This document shows, in pieces, positions 22,196 to 33,317 of a stretch of DNA of 64,000 nt. The translations under genes were made by a program, and so were the position numbers. Location of the stretch: positions 209,703-273,702 of the forward strand of contig ML977022.1 of the NCBI GenBank assembly GCA_010015675.1, read 5' to 3'. Numbering within the stretch: the stretch's first letter is position 1; every line of letters begins with the position of its first letter. Origin of the DNA: Byssothecium circinans (lineage: Eukaryota > Ascomycota > Dothideomycetes > Pleosporales > Massarinaceae). The notes beneath the pieces were generated by a model. The model did not search any database and had not been told where the DNA came from. It saw only the letters and a list, made by a program, of their open reading frames with translations.

Positions 22196-23331
22196 ATGTG
22201 CACATATTTCACCCTCACCTACACGTGCGGCCATCAGAGCGTGTCACATCGCTGCGCACATCCCACAGAAATCATCGGCGACAGCTTCTCGTGTTCAAAC
22301 CGCATCTACCTCGACGCAATCTACGACGAGGACTGCGTGTGGTGCAAGTTAGAAGCGCTGAACTGTGGACCTGGCCAGAGGACGGGATTGTATGAGCTTT
22401 TGGACCTCTTGGATGCGGTGAATGAGGCCCGTAGGCAAGAGGGCCAAGAAAAAGAAGCTGGAGGGCGAGAAAGATGAAGACGAAGCGGATGCCCGGGCGA
22501 GGTTGGAGGAGACGTATGGAGCGCTTGTGGATAAGGCGGATGTGGGACTCCTGACGTATATGGAGACGCAGATCGAGGCTGGACGGAGGCGTGTGAGGGG
22601 TAGACAGGCTATGAGGAGCGATGGGGCGGAGAAGAAGGCGGATTCAGCGTCTGCATCGACTTCGAACCCGAAGAAAGGTCGCGTTATCCGCAAGCCTAGA
22701 AACGCAACCAACCGCCAGTCCAAGACACAAGATACCTGCTATTCTCAGGGACAGATGGCTATCGCGAGCTCACTCATGCATGCGACGCCAAACGGCCTTC
22801 CCAGCGCACTTCAGCATGGAGATGTGACTGGCCGCCAGTCCACTTCTCCATCTCCGTTTTGGAGTCTGCCTAGATTTCGTCAGTAGGGCGGCGTGTCTGC
22901 TCCTTATTCCCAGATGGCCACACCCGCTGAAGCACGAAGAGGAACTGCGGCTACACCGTTCCCGTTAGACCCGAATCTGGAAGGCATGACTGGCAATCAG
23001 TTCCACACGCTCGGAATCCATAAACACACACAACCCTTTTATACCTGGTAACCCAGCTCACTGGCAACAGCAAGCGAGGACTGGTCGCCCAGCAGAGCCT
23101 TCGAGCATGAGCAGCAAGCACCTCCTCACTAATCGCGGCATGGCCTTCAATGCACAAGATTTCCTCACACGCCGTATGCAGTTTCTCGAAAGCCATAGGC
23201 TTGAAGAAGAAGGCCGTAGTGCGAAGAGGGCGAACACTGGTAGTGACGAGGCGGAGGAGCTGGATCGAAAGGTGCGCCGTGTTGGCGACGAGACCTTCTA
23301 CGGAGGCAATGATGCCGCGCATCCGGATTAG
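22196..23331 (+). pseudogene. Cys-rich N-terminus protein gene, broken by frameshifts and a stop
   Basis: It starts MCTYFTLTYTCGHQSVSHRC with further Cys residues (FSCSN, CVWCK, LNCGP), a small Cys-rich head seen in unnamed fungal proteins. After about residue 78 the protein-like content moves to the next frame (KRAKKKKLEGEKDEDEAD, then LEETYGALVDKADVGLL), which fits one extra base near 22435. This frame meets a TAG at 22884 with open sequence on both sides. Near 23000-23040 a second frame change leads into PAHWQQQARTGRPAEPSSM and NAQDFLTRRMQFLESHRLEEE, ending at 23331. Read together it would be a Lys/Glu-rich protein of about 375 residues. Function unknown. The breaks could be real decay or assembly errors. 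Confidence 0.5.
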
Positions 23332-24002
23332 AAGGCTGGAGAATAGTGAGGATGAAATTGGCGAAGGCGTGGTGCATTTGCGGGTATTAATTGTTGAATT
23401 AGCGTTGGCGTCCAGCATTTGACGGTTTGGTTTATGGGAATCTCGCCATCAATGTACGATGGCAACATCGCGCAAGATTGGGTTATACACGGATACGACG
23501 TTGACGAAAGCGAAGATAGCTCATAGCCACCCACGATTACATCGTTTGGGCGTCCATCTTTTCGGCTCCTCAATTCGATATATATCTGGGTTCGCTCCGC
23601 TGGCATACATAGACCGAGTGAGCTACGCGAACGAACGAACGGGGGAAAACTACGTGTCACATCAATTTGTCAACTTTGAATTCGAACTCGTTTATATTCT
23701 ATCCCCCTTTTACCATCCATTCAAGCTCACAATACGCAAGCAAGCGTGATCATTGGGTCCCGCGAGTGGTGCATTTGCTGACGCTTTCATAGATGCCCAC
23801 ATGACCCACGACAGCCAGTCTCGTCATGTTGCGGATGCAAACTCTTGATGGCTTTGACTTTGAATTCTGGCGTCGACTCCGTCTCGAGACTCAGTAGCTT
23901 ATTCCTTGCTTGCCCAAACGCTGTTACTTCCAGTCCATGCGGGTTTCTTGGTGGCTCCGTCGGAGTTGGGGCTGAAGTTGGCGGAAGTGACGTTGTCGGA
24001 GT
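23332..24002. other. Spacer between convergent genes, no gene seen
   Basis: No recognisable frame or RNA. It separates the broken Cys-rich gene from the convergent Cys-rich gene at 24003. Confidence 0.4.
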
Positions 24003-24938
24003 TCAACTTGGTATTATTGGTGGGACCAACGTCGAAGTGGAAGTCGTAGTGGAAGCAAGAGCTCCTTGAGCGACATCTTTACCGTTGGCCGTGGTAGTAG
24101 TCGTGCCGCTCTTCCTCTCCACATTCTGAAGGATGGTCTTCGGATTGCTGCTAGCAGCACCAGCGCCAGAACGCCAACTCCCCATACCACGAGGACCACC
24201 GTGATTCCCTCCCCCGCCACCACCACCAACTCCGCCTCCCGCCGCCGGCCGACCTCCCTCCTCCCTCCTCCCGAACTCCCCCATCTTATTGTATCCTCGT
24301 CCCGACCCAGAACCCACGCCACCACCGCCGAAACCGCCTCCAAACCCAGCCCCAACACTAACACCCTGACCCTGAAACCCCACGCCAGCAGACATACCCG
24401 TCCTCGCCATCCCAACCCCCGAAAAACTCGGCACAACCCCCCTACTCCTCCCCTTACCCTTCCTCGCACTCCCAACATCAATCCAACCAGCCCCCTCCGT
24501 CCCCGCCCTCTCCCTTTCCTCCATCATCTTCTTCTTCCTCGCCTCATCCTCCCCTTTCTCCCTCCTCGCGCGCTCCTCCGCCGCTTTCCGCGCGTTCTCG
24601 CTCTTCACGCGCTTATACGCTAACCTCGCCATATCGCGCTGCGGCACCGATGTCGTCGGTGCCGCGGCCGTATTCCCATTGCCGAGACTAGGCTGGCTGT
24701 TTGCGGTGACGGCAGCGGCGGCGTGGGCGGCTTCGATCTCGCGGATGGCTTCACCGCGGAGACAGTCGTAGCAGGCGAAGTGGGACTTCTGGTGCGTGCC
24801 GTCTGTGGGGTCCTCGGAGGGTGTGGGGATGCTGGAGGGGTCGCAGACGGTGTTTGTGTGGATTGCGGGGATGCAGCGCTGGAGGAGGATGCGGGAGAGG
24901 CAGGTGCAGGTATGGAGTTTGCGGTAGTAGATGCACAT
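24003..24938 (-). CDS. Cys-rich head, Gly-rich tail hypothetical protein, 311 aa
   Basis: The start MCIYYRKLHTCTC with later RCIPA, TVCDP and FACYDC resembles the Cys-rich head of the gene at 22196. A charged helical stretch follows (RLAYKRVKSENARKAAEERARREK). The rest is a Gly-rich region (for example FGGGFGGGGVGSGSGRG), then a Thr/Ser-rich end. Gly/Arg-rich tails often bind RNA or form loose assemblies, but nothing here proves that. There is no signal peptide or membrane segment. Unknown family. Confidence 0.6.
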   Translation of the reverse strand: MCIYYRKLHTCTCLSRILLQRCIPAIHTNTVCDPSSIPTPSEDPTDGTHQKSHFACYDCLRGEAIREIEAAHAAAAVTANSQPSLGNGNTAAAPTTSVPQRDMARLAYKRVKSENARKAAEERARREKGEDEARKKKMMEERERAGTEGAGWIDVGSARKGKGRSRGVVPSFSGVGMARTGMSAGVGFQGQGVSVGAGFGGGFGGGGVGSGSGRGYNKMGEFGRREEGGRPAAGGGVGGGGGGGNHGGPRGMGSWRSGAGAASSNPKTILQNVERKSGTTTTTANGKDVAQGALASTTTSTSTLVPPIIPS

Positions 24939-25686
24939 TCTGTGGGGAGGAGGTTGGTGGGTTTTGGGAGATGTGTTGTTGATGATGTGCTTCGCGTGAA
25001 GTGTTGTGGTGGTTTTGAGAGGGTTGCTGGTTTGCTGGATGGGGTGTTGGGGTGGGACTGGGGAGGCGGATGAGTTGTTTTATGTGGCGGTTGGAGGGAG
25101 AGAAGATGAGAGGGGTGGAGGGGAGATTGGTGTTCACTGTGGGGCGATGTATTAGAGGTGCTGTTGAAGTGAAGGTGAGAGAGCGCGGATTGTTGTCGTG
25201 GTGACGACACGTGTGTATTAGAAGTTTAGGTAAAGGTGGAAAGCACTCGAAAGAGTAGTTTGAATTCTTTGCTGTGACGCTGGCATGTTAATCCTACTTA
25301 CTTTAGCAAAGACCATCGTATCTCGCGGTGTGAATGCGGATAAGAGAGAGAAGGTGTATCGGCGGGATTTTACGAGAAGAGGAGTCCAGACTAAAGAGTT
25401 CCGAAAAGAGAACAAGGCCGGATAGAATGGAAGTGGAAGTATAGGGGAGGATAGAGCATCGGAGGGGGCCAGAGAATGATGAAAAGGGTGGATACACGAC
25501 AGACGGCCCGCTAGTCCTAGCCCTTCGCGACATCGTTCTCACAAACACACTGAGAGAAAGTAAATCGCTATATGCAGATGCGGTCCATCCAGCCTCATTC
25601 TCCTCAAACCTGTCAACCCTTCAACTCCAACCTCAAAAAACTCCTGCATCGCATCGACTAGTCAACAATACGCCAACGTAAAATCA
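24939..25686. other. Divergent intergenic region, no gene seen
   Basis: It separates the 5' ends of the 24938 (minus) and 25687 (plus) genes. A low-complexity GTG/GGT-rich stretch lies at about 24940-25140. No recognisable gene. Confidence 0.4.
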
Positions 25687-26234
25687 ATGCCGCAAGACAC
25701 CGTTTTCCTACCCGATAGCTCTTCTTTCCCGATAAACCTCGATTCATCCGAGATTTTAGGACTTTCTGAGTTTGTGAGTAAATGCTACGGTCTTGATGCG
25801 GGGATGAGTACAGGTTGTGTACCCGCTAGGCAATGGCAATTCTTGTGCATAGGAAGCGTATTGTTGTGGAAATACATTTCTACTCGTGGGTATGGCACAG
25901 CGGTGAATAAAGGCGAGGATGGTGGGACTTCGCTACTCGATGAATTTAGTGCTGAGATCGGGTATAAGAGTGAGAGAGTGGTTCAGATTACTTAGAACGA
26001 GTTTGAAGATATACTGCTGTAGTGGTAGGCCATATATTAGAGGGGTTTGGTCGCGTGGTTTTTATGGATCAAGGTGAGACTGTGGAGGTTGGTAACTGTT
26101 CATATACGGGATTTGTGTATGTCGACTTGGTCGGCTGGCGAAAAATCATGGCATGCTTGAGCGAGGTTACCAAATGGTCGATCTTTCAATCAAAGACGGA
26201 AGCAGCGCTGCATTTTCAAGAAGGCTCTTCTTAG
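25687..26234 (+). CDS. Hypothetical protein, 164 aa, two exons
   Basis: Exons 25687-25969 and 26023-26234. The 53-nt intron has GTGAGA and TGTAG, and its removal joins the two frames in phase (EIGYK then MVGHILEGFG). The first half has a hydrophobic segment (QFLCIGSVLLWKYI); the second has GRVVFMDQGETVEVG and VDLVGWRKIMACL. No known domain is recognised. The clean splice junction and continuous frame support a real gene; it may be lineage-specific. Confidence 0.5.
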
Positions 26235-26855
26235 GCGCCGATCATTCTTGCTTTTACGTTTTTATCTCGGAGCTCTTCACGTTCCTTGCGCGGACATTAT
26301 AGCTAACTCCGCCTACCGTACCTACCGTATAAGCCTCCGACGCATTCTGACCGCCTTCTGCAATAAAAGCACGCGCTTTTGTGCTGCTCTTTTTGCAAAA
26401 TTGTTTAATAAACACAGTTTAGCTTCCTACCTATTAGCCTATTAACGCACAATTGTTTACTAAACACAGTTTGGCTTACTACCTACCTGTAGGTTTGTCG
26501 TAACGCGGGAAGTCGTGGAAGAGGTAAGTGGTAACAGGAGAGAGATCTTCCAAGAACAACCGGAAGTGGATTCGTATTCAATGGGCCTACAGCCGTACAA
26601 AAGCTTTGAACCTTCGTTCGGGCTACATCACGACTTCGCTTCTCCCGAATTTGCTTTAACCCTAGCTTATCCTCACATGCTTAAATCGCCATTGCGTCCG
26701 CATCTCTTTCAATTCTATTATCGACTACAACGCCAAGCCATTTAATTTGCTTTACAAACTACCCCTTCGACAGTTTGAAGTGAAGATGCTTCGCTGGCGC
26801 GGAATTCGAAAGAAAAGACATATATCCCGCTACCTCAGCGGAGAAAACGCTATCG
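26235..26855. other. Spacer with a 52-bp tandem repeat
   Basis: A unit starting AATTGTTTA at 26399 recurs at 26451 with several changes (two copies). The rest holds no recognisable gene. The last 100 bp, with ATATAT at about 26820, are probably the promoter of the dehydrogenase. Confidence 0.4.
26399..26495 (+). repeat. Two-copy tandem repeat, period 52 bp
   Basis: Both copies share AATTGTTTA.TAAACACAGTTT.GCTT.CTACCTA with scattered differences. Possibly a remnant of a small mobile element. Confidence 0.5.
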
Positions 26856-27720
26856 TTGAAACATGAGGGAAAGATCACCTTAATCACTGGCGCCGGCCGT
26901 GGCATTGGACACGCGATAGCTCTCCAGTATGCTCAGGCTCGTAGTGCGGGCATCATCATCGTTGCGCGCTCGGGAGACCGGCTCGACGAAGTCGAAAGCG
27001 CTATCAAGAACATCAGCGGAGGTACCAAGGCGCTGAAATCCACCACCGACGTCACGAGCATCGATGCAGTAACACAGCTGGCGAAAAAGGTTGAGACCGA
27101 GTTTGGCCGATTGGATGTCCCCATCAACAACGCCGGATCAGCTCAACTCTGGGCCAAGCTTCATGAAACGGACCCTTTGAGCTGGTGGAACACGTTCGAA
27201 GTCAACGTGAAAGCCCCTTATTTGTTGCTACGTTCACTGCTTCCTCTACTCGCATCGACCGCCGAGAAGTACAATACCACTTCGACCGTCATCAACACAA
27301 GCAGCCTTGCAGCGAATATGGTGGCGCCGGGGGCAAGCGCGTACAGTACAAGAAAGACTGCGCTTGACATGCTGACGGAGTTTGTGATGCAAGAATATGG
27401 CGATAGAGGTGTGGTTTGTGTGAGCGTGCAACCGGGAGCTGTTCCCACTGTTTTCTCGCTTGCGGAGCCAGCTGTGAGACATCGTAAGTGCCTTCATACC
27501 TCCCCGGGAAACTACTCTGGCCATGCGCCTGCTAACGCACTTATTAGTTTTGACTGATACACCGGAACTCTGTGGTGGGTGGTGCGTTTGGATGACATCT
27601 CAGCCAAGACAATGGTTGAGTGGGAGGGCTGTGAGCGCGACATGGGACGTGGGGAGGCTCGAAGAGTTGAGGGAGGATATTGTGAATGGAGATAAACTTA
27701 AGAAGAGGCTGGTGATATGA
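26856..27720 (+). CDS. Short-chain dehydrogenase/reductase, start unclear
   Basis: Exons 26856-27483 and 27548-27720, joined by a 64-nt intron (GTAAGT, GCTAACG, TTAG) that restores the frame. A classical SDR: cofactor motif TGAGRGIG, NNAG, the catalytic Ser in NTSSLA, and YSTRK (the YxxxK pair), about 266 residues. The C-terminus (WDVGRLEELREDIVNGDKL) is typical of fungal members. Its substrate cannot be told. No in-frame ATG lies between the upstream stop at 26781 and the conserved KITLITG. The only ATG nearby (26862) is in another frame. The gene therefore starts at a non-ATG codon, has an upstream exon I cannot place, or has lost its start. Confidence 0.75.
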
Positions 27721-28782
27721 TTGCTGAATCAGGCATACCTGGTTGCGGTGTCTTATAGGCACGTCCAGTAGAGCTTTCAGAACGTGGATTTTCACCGGAT
27801 CTTCACGGTAAACATCTAGTTCGCACCCCAATATTGTTGGTTTCAAACATTTGATAAGTAATGAACATCTTTCGTCTTCTATTGAAATACTTGTCAACTT
27901 GTTATCAGGCTGTTGAGGTTGCTGAGCGGAGTCCACTCACCCGATGGATTAATGACAGACGGCGAGGCGGGCTTTCAAACAGCGACCGTCAAACCAAATA
28001 CCTTCAATGGCAAAAGAGGTTTTCAATGCCCCCGCGGTCCTCGGCATTTCGTGCAAAGAACAATTCCAATATTCCGTATCCGTCTGGATATAAGGCGCAC
28101 TCACGATACCAAGCCCTTTGCTGGCATTACTATCAACATCATCATACGCCGCTTGAAATTACAAGCCTACCAGCTCGCTTTTGTGCCACCAACCCCATGG
28201 GGTACAGCAAATGTGGGCCTTATAGCTGAACATCATTTGCCGTAGCCTCTCCCATGCGATCAACTATCGCAGAGAGTCGCCGCGCAAAGGACAGCCATAC
28301 ATATTAATAGCCACCGCCCCTCAAATACTTTATCAAGCTCCACACGAACTTTCAAATGTAAGTAATAACTTAGTAAGAGTTAGAGCTAATGCTAACTTAT
28401 CTTAGATTATTTAATACCCTATTAAATGAGCATTATATAGGATGTTTAAGAAGTATAACTTTTCTAACTAACTTAGGATAATAAATAACTAACATAAGCA
28501 ACTAGGGGCATAGCTCAGTTGTTTAAACTATTTAAACGCAAGGGCAATCATCCAAAATCGAACCACCTAATTAATTGCTGATTTCTCAGGCTGTTTTTTG
28601 TACTATGTATCACCTATCCTGATAATCTTCAGTAACCTGTACGATGAGGATACTGCTTCGATTTAGGCAGTGGGGGATTGGTTCAAAATTCTGTACAAAA
28701 AAAACTTGATTCGGAATTCATACTATTCAAATATTTAAACAAACATGCACTTGATTCATCTTAAAAAGAGGACCTAAATCTA
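27721..28782. other. Spacer, AT-rich, possible tRNA-derived or gene fragments
   Basis: Minus-strand sequence at about 27950-28230 has an open stretch with protein-like content (YIQTDTEYWNCSLHEMPR, FAIEGIWFDG) but no start or known family. From 28340 to 28500 the DNA is TA-rich like the RIP-affected elements. At 28507 GGGGCATAGCTCAGTTG resembles the 5' end and A box of a tRNA, without a matching acceptor arm downstream. Confidence 0.3.
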
Positions 28783-31700
28783 CATGTGCAATGTCTTAGT
28801 GTTCGCTAAGCCAAGTTCCTTCCTTAGCGTTACCGCCGCCGTGGTTAATGACACTCTTTTACCGTGAAAACTGATTGTGTCCTTACTTTCCTTAACGCGC
28901 GGCTTTATCACTATCAACGAAGGATGATGGTCTTTCACGCAGTATCCTTTGCTTATAGCTCTTTCAGGTTGACATTCGGAGCAGATACAAGCGAAGCAAT
29001 ATTCGCAGAGACCTACATTTTTCTTCGGCGAGCAATGGGTACGGCAATTCCTGCAAAGCCATTTTCCCAACCGGTGCAAATAAGATAAAAACTCAATTGC
29101 TATTGGCTTCCTTCCGAGCGCAAGCAGAATCTCTGTTATTGTCATTATAGCCTCATTCTGGTGTTCGCCATTCTTTATCATATCAATGCACGTAGTTAGC
29201 ATTGGCTCAATAAGTTTGGCAACCGGTTCCTCATTTCCAGTCAACCGCTGCAGATTGGCAAGATATATGCTGCTGCGCTCAGCTGACCGGACCTTGCTTT
29301 TCAATTCGAGGGGCTCGATGGTGCTTTCACAAAAGTAGTGCAGATTGCGAAGAATAGACTGCGACTTTTCGGATCGAAACCCCGCAGCGCAAGCATCTCG
29401 AATGCAGAGTTGGCAATACTCTTGAGCGATCATAGGCTTGCACCTGACAAATGCCTGAATATGAAGCTCACGATCAAGGCCGATAACCTCGCCAATCTCC
29501 TCCACTAAGTCTTCGATCTGTGAATAGTCTGCAGTGAAGTACTTGTGTAGGAAAACGATGTTCATCTTCAGCGCAATGGCTGTCCGGTGATTGTGCGCAA
29601 GAGATATGCCAGACTCATAGGCCTTCTACAGCCATTCAAGGGAACCTGTTTCGTTGGCAGCTTTTGCGATTACAAAGGAGGGTTCTTCGCGGGCTTCGGT
29701 TGGCCACATATTGTAGAAAAATAACGAATTAGTTGACTCTCCCCATTTTCGCCCAGTTGCGTATGTAGTGACTGAATAAAAAGCTTTATTTCCTCCCATC
29801 GTGAGTCATGCGAAGATTGGTTGAGGAGAGTTAGGTATTGGAGAATGCCATCCCGGGACATTATGCCATGCGAAATAGCCTTTCGAAGATGCGTCAAGGC
29901 ATGATCGGTCTCGTTTAGCGAACTATAATCTTGGGCAATAGCCTCGTATGATTGTATAAGGCTTTGCTCACGATTCGGAAAATCCAAGTGCATTGTACTG
30001 CAAGCCGTAGTGACGTTTTCAATTTCGAGTTTGATACTAGCTCTGAAGTCGCCACTATTTCGATATCGCAAGGCTAATCCTCTTCGTGCTTCCATATTAC
30101 TCGGGTCCATATGAAGAGCCTCCTGGAAGAAATTCACTGCTTGCTCGTCATGACCAAGCGCGAGTAGACATTGAGCTAATGTGCAGTGCCATGTTGAGTT
30201 TCTGTCACTCGTCGCTCTCTCTGCAACACCGATAATTTCCAGCGCAGTAAACTGAGAAACATCCACGGGTATTATGGAACTTTGGCCGTTTTTCAAATTC
30301 TCAAACTGCGCTAGAATGGCAAGCGAGTTGCGAGGGTTCCAAGTTCCTTTACCAAGGCCTTCTTTGGTATGAACTGTAATGCTAGGCAATAGCATGCTTG
30401 GAGATACACCCCAGCATTGTCTGCAGAAAGCTTGAGTATGTTCGTCAAGTTCATAATATATGGTGTAAGACCATGCTTCCACCCATTCGAAAATGGTTCG
30501 AACCGTACCGATGGTAAAGAAGGCTGGTTTGGTATCTTCGGCCCATTCCTGAATTGTGTCCTCGTCTGTTAAAAATGTGGCCATGAGATTCACCATGTGT
30601 ATCCGCTCAGAAGTATCCATCCATACCGATAGATCTCTGGAATTTCGAAGATGTGAGAACCAGTGTCGCCTGGCGTACTGATAGAGATGTTTCTCTGCAA
30701 TGAGTCTATCTCCAAGTCCTGGATGGACGAACAACTCGACACAAGTCTTAAGTATTACGTAAGACGCGTTTGATTTGAGGTTAGAGATTTTTGGCACGTT
30801 GGTCGCACAGCCGTGAAGGTATTCTTTGATGGCCGCATGGTTGAAAACAATTTTCGTGGCTCCAGGGATAGATCCATAGGTTTTGGCAAAAGAACCATGG
30901 CCACGGGCCTGCAACATGCTGGTAGAGAGACCGTCATCTCGCGTCAGACTAATCAAAGATGCATAGGTCTCTCGAAGCCTATCTTCTAAGCATAAAGTCT
31001 CACTCCCATCATCCGATGCTAGTTTCATTATTGCCTCGATCTCGTAAAGCGTCATTGGCTCCGCCGCTTCATACATCCATGTAAGTATCAAGGTAAGCTT
31101 TTCGAGGTCGTCTTCTGAAAGGCCTTTTGGCGATGCGTATGTTTCAAAAAACATGAGACAACATCTGATCGATACCAGGCGGTGCTTCATCAATCAGCTC
31201 ACGGATCCGACCCGTTTTTCTTTCCCCTTTCAAAGTTTCGAATACGAGCTTGACCCAGAGAAACATTCCCGCGGACTTTTGCTCAATGAGGTCGCAGATT
31301 TCCCTCTGAAGATTGGGGGGACTTCGAAACAAGAAGGTGTTGGTTTGCACGCCTTTTTCAATGAAAGATCGTAGATTCCTTCTTGTTTTGTCAGATTCGA
31401 GTAATATACTTCCCATAGGAAGTTCACGTCCATATTTTTTTACTTCTTCGGTCAAGTGCGGTCGCCCTACCAAGAGAACCGAAATATTTGTCCTCGACTC
31501 ATTATTGACTGTACGATATTAGTTATATTCTAAGTGTTGACGCTGAAACCACTGTTACCAATTGACGCACCTGGCAGATCAAGTAGAAGCTCTAGAAACT
31601 CCGTCCTTGTGCTGTTTTTGGTCTCATCCAATCCATCAAACACTAAATAGACTTGCTGTTTTCCATTAGTGAAGTAGTCTTTGAAAAGCTTCCTCCAAAG

Positions 31701-32809
31701 GCTGCTAACTGATTCTCTATCCCTACTATAGAGCAATTTCAGTGTATACTCCGCGTATTTTCGATCCATGCGGGAAAAATAAGTTGCGACACTCCTCAAC
31801 GCATAGCGGAAAACGTCAATTGACTGATCTGTCCGAGCATCGCTGAATGGAAAATACCCGACTAAGAATTCGCCATCTTTTGATGTTGACCGTAGATGGT
31901 TAACGATGGAGCCTGCAAGATAGCTTTTTCCGGTTCCGGGGCTGCCTGGGATCCATAGCAGTGGGAGCGTTCTACGAATCCATTCCTGATATGGCTGCTC
32001 TTTTCGAATCCATTCACCGGTACCTTCTACAGATGTTCTTTCCATATCATCAAGACGATCGTTTGCTTCCTCAGAAGAGAGCAGTATAGTTTGCCCGGAT
32101 TGTATAGCCTCATTTTCTTTTCTCTCTTCACGGTCTTTCTCCTTTGCCAGCTGATCTAAGGTCGCATACTCCTGTATTATTTCCGAGTCAACGCGAAGTT
32201 TTTCTGTTAACTTAGGGAATTTTGAATACGACGGTCGGATAGCCACTTGAATCGCTTGCCTTACTCGTGATCTGTTCTCTTTCGCAAGATGTATACTAAT
32301 TTGAAGAATATCGTAAAAGATCTTCTCCAGAAGCGTCCTGCCTTCTTCGGTTGTGATAACCTTGTCTTGTAGTGGCAGCACCAACAAAGTTCCCTACGTT
32401 GTAATCAGTAATGTTGAGTACAGCGGGCAAAGAAATCACCTGCAAAATATTCAGCACTTCTTCTAGTCTGTCGTAATGACTAGAGACGTCCTCTGGGATC
32501 TTGAGGAAAAGCGCGGCGCCACAGAAAATAGCCCTACCCCAAGGCACAAAGTTTGCAGCAAGTGCACCACCCGTCTCACATGCTCTTAGAGCAAACGCGC
32601 AGGTTAGTCTAGCAATTTTGAATACCTCCTTGTGTTTTTGTCTTCTTTCCTCAAACTTCAATAGATCCTGCTCTACGCTTGCTGCTAAATCTTCAAATGA
32701 TGTAGGGTAGCCCTTCAATATTTCAGAAAACGTTGTGCCTGTTTTTTTTTTCAAACTTTTCCACTGCCTTCTTGTATAGATCGCTGTATCCTGAGTTTTC
32801 GGTCGCCAT
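28780..32809 (-). pseudogene. Goodbye-NACHT-TPR NOD-like receptor with several lesions
   Basis: Starts at 32809 (MATENSGYSDLYKKAVEKFE). The N-terminal domain matches the fungal STAND Goodbye type (helical, with VPWGRAIFCGAALFLKIP and HYDRLEEVLNIL). A NACHT-like NTPase follows: P-loop GSPGTGKS (about 31946-31923) and Walker B VYLVFDGLDE. TPR-like repeats lie near 30050-30200 (HCTLAQCLLALGHDEQAVNF). The end is a Cys/His-rich module (CRNC, CEYCFACICSEC, CVKDHH) at about 28925-29060. Introns fit at 32361-32439 and 31509-31570. Lesions: a frameshift in an A10 run near 32741-32750, one in a T6 run near 31148, one in a T5 run near 29715-29720, and an in-frame TAG near 29626. Such proteins sense non-self or pathogens and trigger cell death. 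Three lesions in homopolymers could be sequencing errors, so the gene may be intact. Confidence 0.8.
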
Positions 32810-33317
32810 GATGAATGGTTTGGCGGTGTCTACAAGAATTCGCGTCAGGGGCAATCTGTTCCTGTTATATACTGTAGCCAACTGACGTACACAACTTATA
32901 TGAAATGGCAACGCCAGCATTGACACGTCAGCCAGCCACCTCAAATGTGAGGCTCTGACAGCCAGCCTTTCTGACGAATTAAGCGACCAGCTTGCTCTTC
33001 TTTCGCTCCAAGAACGAATCATATCGCCTGGCTGAGCATGATAAGTTTTCACAAACTCAAGTAAAGACTAGAAGGAACACAATTTCCAAGATGGAACCTA
33101 GGAATAAGGGGTGAGCGACAATATGAAGAAACTTCGATGAGCGACTGCCGACAGCTGATGATCAATGGTACGTTAGATTGAAATTTCACACAAGATACGG
33201 AATATAATTGCCTCCGAATAACTCCAAATAGCCACCACAACTAAACATGCTCACACAGCCAGATCTTCCTTGTTACATTAGTCTCACCGTTCTCCATCGG
33301 CCAAGTCCGCGTCTTCG
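32810..33317. other. Upstream region of the NLR gene, no gene seen
   Basis: The NLR frame stays open upstream to 33052 but without protein-like content. Nothing else is recognisable. Confidence 0.4.

Noticed and set aside
24014..25210. Several long frames overlapping the Gly-rich gene
   Set aside because: They follow from the repetitive GGN/CCN composition. The frame at 24003-24938 has the Cys-rich start and an ordinary charged middle, so it was preferred.
28505..28580. A tRNA gene
   Set aside because: The 5' end and A box look right, but no anticodon arm, T arm or matching acceptor strand can be formed.
32361..32439. Frameshift between the Goodbye and NACHT parts of the NLR
   Set aside because: A 79-nt intron with GTGATT donor, ACTGAT branch-like site and CAAG acceptor joins the frames without a lesion.
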